DNA of 64,000 bases from CANJBX01 sp035556735 (GTDB taxonomy: Bacteria; Pseudomonadota; Alphaproteobacteria; Rhizobiales; Xanthobacteraceae). Below the pieces are notes generated by a model. That model ran no database searches. It saw only the letters and a list, made by a program, of their open reading frames with translations, and was not told the DNA's origin. The position numbers were made by a program, and so were the translations under genes. Each line of letters begins with the position of its first letter. Position 1 is the first letter of the stretch. Location of the stretch: positions 562,682-626,681 of the forward strand of contig DATMFF010000002.1 of the NCBI GenBank assembly GCA_035556735.1, read 5' to 3'. This document shows positions 18,281-27,239 of the stretch, in pieces.

Positions 18281-18988
18281 TCAGGCCGGCTCGAGGCCCT
18301 TGGCGCGCAGCACGGACGCATGCCCTTCGGACCTGAGGGAAGCGACCAGCGCCTCGACGGCGGCGCGGTGGCGCGTCGATGCGCCGATGCCAGCCGAGAA
18401 CATCGTGACCTTCTGCAAATCTCCCGGCAGCGGACCGACGATGTCGAGGCCGTCGACCGGCATCAGTTCGCTGATCTGCTGGATCGCGATCTCGACCTCG
18501 CCATTGGCGCAGGCCTGTCCCGCATAGCCGTCGTAGACGTGGATCTTGTCGGCAAGCTCCTCGGCGAGCCCGAGCCGGTCGATCAGGCTCGCCATGTGCA
18601 CGCCGCTGGCGCCCAGGCGCGAGCGCGCGATCGACTTCGCGCTCTTGAGCGTGCGCACGAAGGCTTCCGGCGTGGCGATGTCCGGCCGCGGCGCGCCCTG
18701 CCGCACCGCAACGCCGATGAAGGACTTGGCGACGTCGATGCGGCGGCCGGCGAGCCGGCCCTGCGCGATCAGCGCGTCGACGGCCTCGTCGGTCAGGATC
18801 GCGAGGTCGGGCACGTCGCCGCCGGCAATGCGGTCGGTGAATTTCTTGGTCGAGCCGAAGTCCGCGGCGAAGTCCGCGCCGCTCGTCGCGCGCAGGTCGT
18901 CGTCGAGCGCTGCGAACACGCTCTTGAGGCCGTTGGTGCAGAGGATTCGAACGGTCGTTCCGGCGGCGGAATCCATGGGCGGTTCCAT
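18281..18988 (-). CDS. ModA-like substrate-binding domain protein without a signal peptide
   Basis: 235 residues from ATG 18988 (ATG 18976 is also possible). The fold matches type 2 binding proteins of the molybdate/sulfate group (VRILCTNGLKSVFAALDDDL, GDVPDLAILTDEAVD, ASGVHMASLIDRLGLAEEL, EIAIQQISELMPVDGLDIVGPLP). No signal peptide is present, so it is probably cytoplasmic, perhaps a sensor or enzyme. It is divergent from the malonate-type TRAP operon and next to the MFS gene. Confidence 0.8.
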   Translation of the reverse strand: MEPPMDSAAGTTVRILCTNGLKSVFAALDDDLRATSGADFAADFGSTKKFTDRIAGGDVPDLAILTDEAVDALIAQGRLAGRRIDVAKSFIGVAVRQGAPRPDIATPEAFVRTLKSAKSIARSRLGASGVHMASLIDRLGLAEELADKIHVYDGYAGQACANGEVEIAIQQISELMPVDGLDIVGPLPGDLQKVTMFSAGIGASTRHRAAVEALVASLRSEGHASVLRAKGLEPA

Positions 18989-18989
18989 A

Positions 18990-19006
18990 ATTGTTTTTTT
19001 GACAAT
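18990..19006. promoter_or_regulatory. Inverted repeat between divergent genes
   Basis: ATTGT (18990-18994) and ACAAT (19002-19006) flank a T-rich 7-base spacer in the 77-base gap between the ModA-like gene and the TRAP operon. FCD/GntR regulators often bind TTGT-N-ACAA dyads, so this may control either operon. It is a position-based inference. Confidence 0.4.
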
Positions 19007-19065
19007 AGCAGCAATCTGCCGTTCCATGTCGCGACAAAATCAGACCCTTGAGGGAGGAAAAGACC

Positions 19066-20055
19066 ATGAAATTCCGCGCGATTCTTGCAGGTGCGGCGGT
19101 CCTTGCGCTGTCCGGCGCCGCCCAGGCCCAGGTCGTCCTGAAGGCCTCGCACCAGTTCCCCGGCGGCAAGGGCGACGCGCGCGACGAGATGGTGCAGATC
19201 ATTGCCCGCGAGGCCAAGGCCGCGAACGTCGGCCTGGAGATCCAGGTCTATCCCGGCGCCTCGCTGTTCAAGCCGAACGACCAGTGGAACGCCATGGTCA
19301 ACGGCCAGCTCGACATCTCGTCGTTCCCGCTCGACTACGCGAGCGGCAAGGTCCCCGCCTTCAGCGCAACGCTGATGCCCGGCCTCGTGCGCAACCATGA
19401 TCGTGCGCAGCGGCTCAACGCCTCGCCGTTCATGCAGGACATCAAGAGCAAGATCGAGAAGGCGGGCGTGGTCGTGCTTGCCGACGCCTGGCTTGCCGGC
19501 GCGATGGCCTCCAAGAAGGGCTGCATCCGCAAGCCCGACGACGTGAAGGGTATCAAGATTCGCTCGGCGGGGCCGACCTTCGCGGCCATGTGGCAGAAGG
19601 CCGGCGCGTCGATCGTGAACATCCCCAGTAACGAAGTCTACAACGCGCTGCAGACGGGCGTCGCCGAGGCGACCGACACCAGCACCGGCAGCTTCGTGTC
19701 GTTCCGCATCTACGAGCAGGTCAAGTGCATCACCGCGCCGGGCGACAACGCGCTGTGGTTCATGTACGAGCCGGTTCTGATGTCGAAGCGCAGCTTCGAC
19801 AAGCTCAACAAGCAACAGCAGGACGCGCTGCGCGCCGCCAGCAAGAAGTCCGAGGAGTTCTTCAACAAGGCCACCAAGGGCCTGGACGACAAGATGGTGG
19901 ATACCTTCAAGAAGAACAACGTCGAGGTCGCCACGCTCACGCCCGCCGAGTACGACGCCTGGATCAAGATCGCGCAGGAGAGCTCGTACAAGCAGTTCGC
20001 GAGCGAGGTTTCCGACGGCAAGAAGCTGATCGACGCGGCGCTCGCCGTGAAGTGA
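19066..20055 (+). CDS. matP: TRAP transporter substrate-binding protein (DctP family, malonate type)
   Basis: 329 residues from ATG 19066, preceded by a strong GGGAGGAAAA site. The signal peptide ends AAQA (about residue 21). The DctP fold starts at VVLKASHQFPGG, and the carboxylate-binding Arg is in GIKIRSAG. It is the first gene of a TRAP P-Q-M operon whose last gene encodes malonyl-CoA decarboxylase. This matches the order of the Sinorhizobium matPQMAB malonate operon, so malonate is the likely ligand. Confidence 0.92.
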   Translation: MKFRAILAGAAVLALSGAAQAQVVLKASHQFPGGKGDARDEMVQIIAREAKAANVGLEIQVYPGASLFKPNDQWNAMVNGQLDISSFPLDYASGKVPAFSATLMPGLVRNHDRAQRLNASPFMQDIKSKIEKAGVVVLADAWLAGAMASKKGCIRKPDDVKGIKIRSAGPTFAAMWQKAGASIVNIPSNEVYNALQTGVAEATDTSTGSFVSFRIYEQVKCITAPGDNALWFMYEPVLMSKRSFDKLNKQQQDALRAASKKSEEFFNKATKGLDDKMVDTFKKNNVEVATLTPAEYDAWIKIAQESSYKQFASEVSDGKKLIDAALAVK

Positions 20056-20111
20056 GCGCGTGACGGCCGGCCGGCGCGGGAGCGCCGGCCGTTCCCCGAC
20101 AGAAGGTTTTC

Positions 20112-20654
20112 ATGGACATTTTCATTCGAGCGGTGAGGGCGCTGTCGCTGGCCAGCGGCGTCGTCGCGGCCGGCTTGATCGCGCTCGCGGTCGTCGTCGT
20201 CTGCCAGATGGTGTTCATCCGCTACGTGCTCAACGAGACGACGATCTGGCAGACCGACTTCGTCACCTTCAGCCTCGTCGCGGCCACCTTCATCGGCGGT
20301 CCCTACGTGCTGATGACCAAGGGCCACGTCAACGTCGACGTGCTTCCGATCTATGCCGGCCCGCGGGCGCGCTGGTGGCTGGCGCTCGCCGCGATCCTCA
20401 TATCGCTCGCCTTCGCGCTGGTGATGACGATCCTGACCGCGCAGTTCTGGCACGAGGCCTGGGAGAACAACTGGCGCTCGGAATCCATGTGGCGCGCGCG
20501 CATGTGGATCCCCTACGCTTCGATGCCGGTGGGCCTCGGCCTGCTCGCGTTGCAATACATCGCCGACCTGATCGAGCTCGTCACTGGGCGTGAGCCGCCG
20601 TTCGGCATCACGTCGCAGACGCCCATGCCGGCCGTGAAGGAAGCCGGCATATGA
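20112..20654 (+). CDS. matQ: TRAP transporter small permease (DctQ type)
   Basis: 180 residues with four predicted membrane segments and the DctQ motif (VFIRYVLNETTIWQTDFVTF). It forms the membrane complex with the large permease. The gene follows the binding protein by 56 bases and its stop overlaps the next start (ATGA). Confidence 0.92.
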   Translation: MDIFIRAVRALSLASGVVAAGLIALAVVVVCQMVFIRYVLNETTIWQTDFVTFSLVAATFIGGPYVLMTKGHVNVDVLPIYAGPRARWWLALAAILISLAFALVMTILTAQFWHEAWENNWRSESMWRARMWIPYASMPVGLGLLALQYIADLIELVTGREPPFGITSQTPMPAVKEAGI

Positions 20655-21979
20655 GCCCGACCACTCAGGGCATCCTCGTCCTTCTCGCCACGATCGCCAT
20701 CTTCTTGACCGGCGCGCCGGTCGCGTTCGGGCTCGGTTTCGTCGGCATCGCCTTCCTCGTGCTGTTCCAGGGCCCCGACTCGCTGCGCGTCGCGGCCGAG
20801 ACGCTTTATTCGGGGCTGCACGATTTCACGCTGGTGTCGATCCCGATGTTCATCATGATGGGCGCGGCGATCGGCTCCTCGCCCGCCGGGCGCGACCTCT
20901 ACATCGCGCTCGACCGCTGGCTCTATCGCGTGCCGGGCGGCCTCGTCGTCTCGAACCTCGGTGCCTGCGCGCTGTTTTCGGCGCTCACCGGGTCGTCGCC
21001 CGCGACCTGCGCCGCCATCGGCAAGATGGGCATCCCCGAGATGCGCAACCGCGGCTATCCCGACGAGGTGGCGACCGGCTCGATCTGCGCGGGCGGCACG
21101 CTCGGGATCCTGATCCCGCCGTCGATCACGTTCATCCTCTATGGCATCGCGACCGAAACCTCGATCGGGCGGCTGTTCCTCGCCGGCGTCTTCCCGGGCC
21201 TGCTGCTCACAGGCCTCTTCATGCTGTGGACGATCCTCTACCTGTGGCGGCAAGGCTTTCGCGCCTATGCGGCGGACTTCCGCTACAGCTGGAAGGAAAA
21301 GTTCCTCAGCATTCCCAAAGTCGCGCCGTTCATCATCATCGTCGTCGGCATCATGTACGTGCTGTACGGCGGGATCGCGACGCCTTCGGAGGCGGCGGGC
21401 GTGGGCGCCGCGATGTGCGTGCTCCTCGCGGCGCTGATCTACCGCATGTGGAAGCCGCGCGCCTGGTGGGAGATCCTGCGTTCGACGACGCGCGAGTCGG
21501 TGATGATCCTGATGATCATCGCGACCGCGGTGCTGTTCAGCTATATGCTGACGTCGCTCTACATTACCCAGACCCTGGCCCAGGCCATCGCGGACGCGCA
21601 GGTCAATCCCTGGCTCCTGATGGGGATGATTAACGTCTTTCTGCTAGTGTGCGGCTGCTTCATCCCCCCTGCGGGGATCATCCTGATGACCGCGCCGATC
21701 CTGCTGCCCATTATTACGGCAGCCGGGTTCGATCCGGTCTGGTTCGGGGTGATCGTGACGATCAACCTGGAGATTGGGCTGATCACGCCGCCGGTGGGAC
21801 TCAATCTCTTCGTCGTAAACGCGATCGCGCCCGACGTGCCCACCAAGACTGTACTTTGGGGATCGGTGCCCTACGTAATCTGCATGATACTCGCGATTGT
21901 TATCTTGAGTATCTTTCCGGAAATTGCCACTTGGCTGCCGGACTATCTGATGGGACCGGCGGTCGGACCAGGGAAATGA
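20651..21979 (+). CDS. matM: TRAP transporter large permease (DctM type)
   Basis: 442 residues, strongly hydrophobic, about 12 membrane segments, in the IT superfamily. Motifs include GAPVAFGLGFVGI, SIPMFIMMGAAIG, ICAGGTLGILIPPSITFILYG and the C-terminal INLEIGLITPPVGLNLFVV. It couples solute uptake to sodium. The stop overlaps the start of the malonyl-CoA decarboxylase gene (ATGA), so uptake and metabolism are co-translated. Confidence 0.94.
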   Translation: MSPTTQGILVLLATIAIFLTGAPVAFGLGFVGIAFLVLFQGPDSLRVAAETLYSGLHDFTLVSIPMFIMMGAAIGSSPAGRDLYIALDRWLYRVPGGLVVSNLGACALFSALTGSSPATCAAIGKMGIPEMRNRGYPDEVATGSICAGGTLGILIPPSITFILYGIATETSIGRLFLAGVFPGLLLTGLFMLWTILYLWRQGFRAYAADFRYSWKEKFLSIPKVAPFIIIVVGIMYVLYGGIATPSEAAGVGAAMCVLLAALIYRMWKPRAWWEILRSTTRESVMILMIIATAVLFSYMLTSLYITQTLAQAIADAQVNPWLLMGMINVFLLVCGCFIPPAGIILMTAPILLPIITAAGFDPVWFGVIVTINLEIGLITPPVGLNLFVVNAIAPDVPTKTVLWGSVPYVICMILAIVILSIFPEIATWLPDYLMGPAVGPGK

Positions 21980-23337
21980 ACACATCCTTTTTTGGCGAGC
22001 TTCTACAATCGATCTCGGACCGGGGCCGCGCGCTCATCGAGCGCCGCTGGAACCGGTATGAGCATGTGGCGCAGCGCTCCGAGCCGCTCGTCGAGCTCTG
22101 CGAGCAGCTTTTGTCGGGGCGGGGCGAGGCCTCGGGGGTAGCGCTCGCGCGTGAAATTCTCAGCCGCTATGAGACCCTGACCACGGGCCCCCGCATCGCC
22201 TTCTTCGAGGCGCTGGCGACCCGGTTCGGAACGAACCCGGCGCGGCTTGATGCCGCGGTCGAGGCCTGGCGCGCGGCGCCTTCCGACGTGACGGCGGCGG
22301 AGCTTCATTCGGCGGCCGAGCCGCGGCGGCAGGAGCTGCTGCGCCGGCTCAACCTCGCGCCCGGGGGCACCGCCGCGCTGGTTGCCATGCGCGAGCGCCT
22401 CATGGACGCCATGCAGCGGCGCGACGATCTCGCCGCGGTCGACGCGGATTTCGTCCATCTGTTCGCGACCTGGTTCAATCGGGGGTTCCTCGTGCTGCGG
22501 CGGATCGACTGGTCCAGTCCTGCGTCCATACTCGAGAAGATCATCCGTTATGAGGCGGTGCACGAGATCGAGAATTGGGACGATCTGCGCCGCCGCATCG
22601 ACCCGCCCGACCGGCGCTGCTACGCCTTTTTCCATCCCGCGCTGGTCGACGAGCCGCTGATCTTCGTCGAGGTCGCGCTCACCCGGGCGCTGCCCGACGC
22701 CATTGCGCCGATCCTGGCGGCGAACCGCGAGCCCGTGCCGGTCGAAAGCGCCACCACGGCGGTGTTCTACTCCATCTCCAACTGCCAGCGCGGCCTCGGC
22801 GGCGTCAGCTTCGGCCATTTCCTGATCAAGCAGGTGGTCGAGGAGATTTCGCGCGAGCTTCCGCGCCTCAACACCTTCGTCACGCTCTCGCCCGTGCCGC
22901 GCTTCGCCGAGTGGCTCAAGCGCGAGCGCGGCAACGAGCAGTCGCTGATGTCCGCCGACGATCGTGCCTCGCTCAACCTGCTGGACGCGCCGCTGTGGTG
23001 GCAGGACGAGGCCACCGTGACGCATCTGCGCGAGCCGATGATGCGCGCGGCGGCGAACTATTTCGTGCACGCACGTTCGCGCGCCCGCCTGCCGTTCGAT
23101 CCGGTCGCCCGCTTCCATCTCGGCAACGGGGCGCGGCTCGAGCGCATCAACTGGCCGGGCGACCTGTCGGAGCGCGGGATCAAGCAGGCCTACGGGCTGA
23201 TGGTCAACTATCTCTACGACCTCGGCGAGATCGAGCAGAACCACGAGGCCTATGCCGAGCATCGCACGATCGTGACGTCGAGCGCGATCCGCAAGCTCGC
23301 GCGCCCGGCGATGGAGCTGGTGCCGACCGCCGGCTAG
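21976..23337 (+). CDS. matA: Malonyl-CoA decarboxylase
   Basis: 453 residues from ATG 21976, overlapping the TRAP permease stop. The N-terminal helical domain is followed by the GNAT-like catalytic domain. The catalytic Ser/His region is visible (ESATTAVFYSISNCQRGLGGVSFGHFLIKQVVEEI), and FVTLSPVPRFAEWL and the late MVNYLYDLGEIEQNHEAYAEH are typical of MCD. It turns malonyl-CoA into acetyl-CoA and CO2. No malonyl-CoA synthetase gene follows, unlike the classic operon; a CoA transferase lies beyond the repeat region instead. Confidence 0.93.
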   Translation: MNTSFFGELLQSISDRGRALIERRWNRYEHVAQRSEPLVELCEQLLSGRGEASGVALAREILSRYETLTTGPRIAFFEALATRFGTNPARLDAAVEAWRAAPSDVTAAELHSAAEPRRQELLRRLNLAPGGTAALVAMRERLMDAMQRRDDLAAVDADFVHLFATWFNRGFLVLRRIDWSSPASILEKIIRYEAVHEIENWDDLRRRIDPPDRRCYAFFHPALVDEPLIFVEVALTRALPDAIAPILAANREPVPVESATTAVFYSISNCQRGLGGVSFGHFLIKQVVEEISRELPRLNTFVTLSPVPRFAEWLKRERGNEQSLMSADDRASLNLLDAPLWWQDEATVTHLREPMMRAAANYFVHARSRARLPFDPVARFHLGNGARLERINWPGDLSERGIKQAYGLMVNYLYDLGEIEQNHEAYAEHRTIVTSSAIRKLARPAMELVPTAG

Positions 23338-23700
23338 GCCAGGGGCGCGCACTCACGCCCGCAGCTCTGCGGCGGCCGTCATCCGCGCGGCGCCGTGTAT
23401 CCACGTCATCGTGAGCAGTCAGCGTGATGGACGTCCGGCGAGAGGTAGGGACGTGCCGTGTTGCACCATCGCGCTCAACCGCAAGCGGCCGCGATTTCAC
23501 CCATCGGGGGCATGCACAGCTTCGCCACTCGCCCACCTCTCCCCGCCGGGGAGAGGTCGCGAGCGTAGCGAGCGGGTGAGGGGGCTCACGAACTGGTGGT
23601 GAAACGGCGTGTGCGCGCAGCGCTGGCGATCAAGCCGCAATGCCGGTGACGACCGGATGCCCGCGTTCGCGGCATGACAGCGGAGAGCTTGTGTCGGCGC
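23338..23700. repeat. Intergenic repeat mosaic between convergent genes
   Basis: A 363-base gene-free stretch. It holds a family C piece (CCGTGTATCCACGTCATCG, about 23392), a segment about 23448-23513 that is also seen at 63952-64000, family B (CCACCTCTCCCC-GGGGAGAGG then GAGCG-GGGTGAGGGG, about 23539-23610) and family A (about 23626-23690). The same pieces recur at the right end of the window. Confidence 0.75.
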
Positions 23701-24873
23701 CTACGCCTCGCCGATCTCCTTGAGCACCTGCTGCGTGTGCTCGCCGAGCTTGGGCGCCGGCCGCGGCGCGGCCATCGGCGCGCCATCGATCATGATCGGC
23801 GTGCGCACGCCGGGGATGACGCCGCCGACCGCCTCCTCGCAGGGCAGCTCCAGCTTCATGCCGCGATGCACGACCTGCGGGTCGGTGAACACCTGCGCGA
23901 GGTTGTTGATCGGGCCGGCCGGCACCTGCACGGCCTCGAGCTGCTTGAGCAGGTCGTCGCGCGTCATGCGCCGGGTGAGGGCCGTGAGCTTCTCCACCAG
24001 CTCGGCGCGGCGCGCGAGACGGTCCTTGTTGGCGAGATAGGCTGGATCGGTGCCGAGCTCGGGCGCGCCCAGCACCTTGCAGAAATCCTTGTACTGGCGG
24101 TCGTTGCCGGTGGCGACGATGACGTGGCCGTCGGCGACGGGGAAGACCTGGTAGGGCACGATGTTGGGATGCGTGTTGCCGATGCGCTTGGGCACCTCGC
24201 CGGAGACGAGATAGTTGAGCGCCTGGTTGGCGAGCACGCCGACGGTGGAATCGACCAGCGCCGCGTCGACGAGGCAGCCCTTGCCGGTGCGCTCGCGCTG
24301 CGTGAGCGCGGCGAGCACGCCGACGGCGGCGTAGACGCCGGTGAAGATGTCGGAGACGGGGACGCCCGCGCGCGTCGGCTCGCCCTCCGGCATGCCGGTG
24401 AGGTCCATGAAGCCGCCGATGCCCTGCGCCATCAGGTCGTAGCCGGCGCGCGGCGCGTCGGGGCCGGTCTGGCCGAAGCCGGTGACCGAGCAGTAGATCA
24501 GGCGCGGGTTCACCTTGGCGAGCGACTCGTAGTCGAGCCCGAACTTCTTGAGCCCGCCGACCTTGAAATTCTCGATCAGGATGTCGGAGCGTTCGGCGAG
24601 CTTGCGCACGATGCGGCGTCCGTCCTCGCTCTCGAAGTCGAGCTCGATCGAGCGCTTGCCGCGGTTGGCGGCGTGGAAGTAGGCGGCGCCCAGGTGCTGC
24701 CCGTCCTTGCGCGCGACGAAGGGTGGGCCCCATCCCCGCGTGTCGTCGCCCGCGCCCTTGCGCTCCACCTTGGTGACTTCGGCGCCGAGGTCCGCGAGGA
24801 TCTGCCCGGCCCACGGGCCGGCCAGGATGCGCGCGAGTTCAAGGACACGGACACCGGCCAACGGACCAGCCAT
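23701..24873 (-). CDS. Type III CoA transferase (CaiB/BaiF family)
   Basis: 390 residues from ATG 24873. N-terminal GVRVLELARILAGPWAGQILADLGAEVTKVE and RGKRSIELDF are family hallmarks. The catalytic Asp is D175 in VPVSDIFTG. The sequence resembles the succinyl-CoA:dicarboxylate (glutarate/SUGCT-like) branch by eye. It is convergent with the malonate operon and could supply malonyl-CoA by CoA exchange, which is my inference. It is divergent from the RutE-like gene with a 160-base gap. Confidence 0.9.
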   Translation of the reverse strand: MAGPLAGVRVLELARILAGPWAGQILADLGAEVTKVERKGAGDDTRGWGPPFVARKDGQHLGAAYFHAANRGKRSIELDFESEDGRRIVRKLAERSDILIENFKVGGLKKFGLDYESLAKVNPRLIYCSVTGFGQTGPDAPRAGYDLMAQGIGGFMDLTGMPEGEPTRAGVPVSDIFTGVYAAVGVLAALTQRERTGKGCLVDAALVDSTVGVLANQALNYLVSGEVPKRIGNTHPNIVPYQVFPVADGHVIVATGNDRQYKDFCKVLGAPELGTDPAYLANKDRLARRAELVEKLTALTRRMTRDDLLKQLEAVQVPAGPINNLAQVFTDPQVVHRGMKLELPCEEAVGGVIPGVRTPIMIDGAPMAAPRPAPKLGEHTQQVLKEIGEA

Positions 24874-25033
24874 AGGCAACTCCTTGCAGCGTGACGGACG
24901 GGAGCATGATGGTCCGGTTTCCCACGTCCCGGCCATGCTCGATGGTTGTGATGCGCCGTTGTGTGGCCGGTCGCGCTCCTTTTGTCTATAGCTGCGCCGG
25001 CTGGCGACCATGTGCCGGGCGACGGAGGAAACG

Positions 25034-25645
25034 ATGGACGAGACGACGCTGCAGGCGGAGCCGCCCCTGTCGGACGAGGCGCTCGACCGGCTGTTCCGCA
25101 CGGCACGCACCTATGAGGCGTTCGAGCCGGGCACCATCTCCGACGCGCAGCTGCGCGCGCTCTACGATCTCATGAAGTGGGGGCCGACGACGGCGAACTC
25201 GCAGCCGCAGCGCATCCTGTTCCTGCGCAGCCCGGAGGCGAAAGAACGCCTGCGCCCGGCGCTCTCGAAGAACAACGCGGCCAAGACGCTGGCCGCGCCC
25301 GTCGTCGCGATCCTCGCCTTCGACCTCAAGTTCTACGAGCACCTCGGCCGCATGTTCCACAATCCGGCCGCGCGGAGCTGGTACGAGACGACGCCCGAAC
25401 ACATCCACGCGACCGCGTTCCGCAACGCGACCTTGCAGGGCGCCTACCTCATCATGGCGGCGCGCGCGCTCGGGCTCGACGCCGGACCGATGTCGGGCTT
25501 CAGCAACGCCAAGGTCGACGCCGAGTTCTTCCCCGACGGCCAGTGGAAGTCGAACTTCCTGTGCATCCTCGGCAAGGGAGCGCAGGGCAGCCTGTCCCCG
25601 CGCGATCCGCGCTTCGCGTTCGAGGAAGTGTGCAAGATCCTCTAG
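25034..25645 (+). CDS. rutE: Malonic semialdehyde reductase (RutE/HadB-type nitroreductase family)
   Basis: 203 residues from ATG 25034, which follows GGAGGAAACG. Clear RutE features are YDLMKWGPTTANSQPQRILF, RLRPALSKNNAAKTL, ARSWYETTPEHI, FRNATLQGAYLIMAARALGLDAGPMSGF and FEEVCKIL. It is an FMN enzyme that reduces malonic semialdehyde to 3-hydroxypropionate with NAD(P)H. The rest of the rut pyrimidine pathway is absent, so here it may serve C3-acid metabolism together with the neighbouring malonate genes. Confidence 0.88.
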   Translation: MDETTLQAEPPLSDEALDRLFRTARTYEAFEPGTISDAQLRALYDLMKWGPTTANSQPQRILFLRSPEAKERLRPALSKNNAAKTLAAPVVAILAFDLKFYEHLGRMFHNPAARSWYETTPEHIHATAFRNATLQGAYLIMAARALGLDAGPMSGFSNAKVDAEFFPDGQWKSNFLCILGKGAQGSLSPRDPRFAFEEVCKIL

Positions 25646-25706
25646 CGCTGCCTTGAGCCCCTCGCTCTGCCGGGCCATGCTGGCGCCGACGCAGCGAGGG
25701 CAGCGC

Positions 25707-27209
25707 ATGGCCGAGTTCGATATCGCCGTCATCGGCGGCGGCATCAATGGAGCCGGCATCGCGCGCGATGCGGCCGGCCGCGGCCTCAGGGTCCTCCTGG
25801 TCGAGCAGAACGACCTCGGCTCTGGCACCTCGTCCGCCTCCAGCAAGCTCGTGCACGGCGGCCTGCGCTACCTCGAGCACTGGGCCTTCGGCCTCGTGCG
25901 CGAGTCGCTGACCGAGCGCGAGGTGCTCATGCGTGTCGCGCCGCATCTCGTCCATCCCGCGCGCTTCGTCCTGCCGGTCGATCCGCACGGCCGTTCCGCA
26001 TGGATGCTGCGCCTTGGGCTCTACCTCTACGACTGGCTGGGCAGGGGCGGCTCGCTGCCGCCGGCGGCCGAGATCGACCTCAACGTCAATCCCGCCGGCA
26101 CGCCGTTGCGGCGCGCGTTCTTTTCCGGCTTCGAGTATTCCGATTGCCTCGTCGACGACGCGCGCCTCGTGGTGCTCACCGCGCTCGACGCGGCCGAGCG
26201 CGGCGCCGTCGTCAGCACGCGCACGCGCTGCACGCGGGCCGAGCGGTCGGACGAATGGTCGCTGGTGCTCAACCGCCGCGGCGAGCGCTGGGTGACGACC
26301 GCGCGCGTGCTCGTCAACGCGACCGGCCCGTGGCTCCCGCAATTCTGCGAGCTGGTCCTGCGCCAGAAGAAGCGCGCGCCCGTGCGCCTGGTGAAGGGCA
26401 GCCATATCGTCGTGCCGCGGCTCGCCGGGCACGACCGCCCATACATCTTCCAGAATCCCGACCGCCGCGTGGTGTTCGCGATTCCCTTCCAGAACGACTT
26501 CACGCTGATCGGCACCACCGACGTGGATTTCGTCGGCGACCTTGCCGCGCTGGCCCCGAGCCGGGAGGAGATCGCCTACCTGTGCGATGCGGCGAACCTC
26601 TACTTCCGCGAGATTGTCTCGACCGCCGATGTCGTGTGGGCGTTCGCCGGCGTGCGCGCGCTCTACGACACCGGGCGGCGGCGCGCGCAGGAGGCCTCGC
26701 GCGACTACAAGGCCGTGCTCGATCAGCGTTTCGGACGCGCGCCGCTGCTCAACCTCTATGGCGGCAAGCTGACGACCTACCGGCGCGTCGCCGAGGAGGT
26801 CATGGACAAGCTCGCGATCTTCTTCGCGCCGCGCCCGGCCTGGACGTCGGACGCGGTCCTGCCCGGCGGCGACCTCGGCGGTGACACGCTCGCGCAGTTC
26901 GTCGAACGATTGCGGCACGAGCGTGCATTCCTGTCAGAGGAACTGGCGGCGCGTCTTGCGGGCGCCTACGGCAGCCGCGCCGAGCGCATCCTGCAGGACG
27001 CGCGCAGCCTCGACGATCTCGGCCAGGACTTCGGTCACGGGCTCTCGGCCGCCGAGGTCCGCTACCTCATGCAGCACGAATGGGCCGAGACCGTCGACGA
27101 CGTGCTGTGGCGCCGCACCAAGCTCGGCCTGAAATTCGCGCCGCAGCAGAAGGACGCGCTCGCCCGCTTCATGGCCGACGAGGCGCGTGATCCGGCGCGG
27201 CGAGGGTGA
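25707..27209 (+). CDS. glpD: Aerobic glycerol-3-phosphate dehydrogenase
   Basis: 500 residues from ATG 25707; an in-frame start at 25653 lacks a good site. The FAD motif GGGINGAGIARDAAGRG is at the N-terminus, followed by DLGSGTSSASSKLVHGGLRYLEHW. GTTDVDFVGD and YGGKLTTYRRVAEE follow, and the alpha-helical C-terminal DAO_C domain runs from about 385. It oxidises sn-glycerol 3-phosphate to dihydroxyacetone phosphate at the inner membrane and feeds electrons to quinone. No other glp gene is nearby. Confidence 0.93.
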   Translation: MAEFDIAVIGGGINGAGIARDAAGRGLRVLLVEQNDLGSGTSSASSKLVHGGLRYLEHWAFGLVRESLTEREVLMRVAPHLVHPARFVLPVDPHGRSAWMLRLGLYLYDWLGRGGSLPPAAEIDLNVNPAGTPLRRAFFSGFEYSDCLVDDARLVVLTALDAAERGAVVSTRTRCTRAERSDEWSLVLNRRGERWVTTARVLVNATGPWLPQFCELVLRQKKRAPVRLVKGSHIVVPRLAGHDRPYIFQNPDRRVVFAIPFQNDFTLIGTTDVDFVGDLAALAPSREEIAYLCDAANLYFREIVSTADVVWAFAGVRALYDTGRRRAQEASRDYKAVLDQRFGRAPLLNLYGGKLTTYRRVAEEVMDKLAIFFAPRPAWTSDAVLPGGDLGGDTLAQFVERLRHERAFLSEELAARLAGAYGSRAERILQDARSLDDLGQDFGHGLSAAEVRYLMQHEWAETVDDVLWRRTKLGLKFAPQQKDALARFMADEARDPARRG

Positions 27210-27239
27210 CGGGTCGCACGCGCCGCTCCGTCGTTGCCT

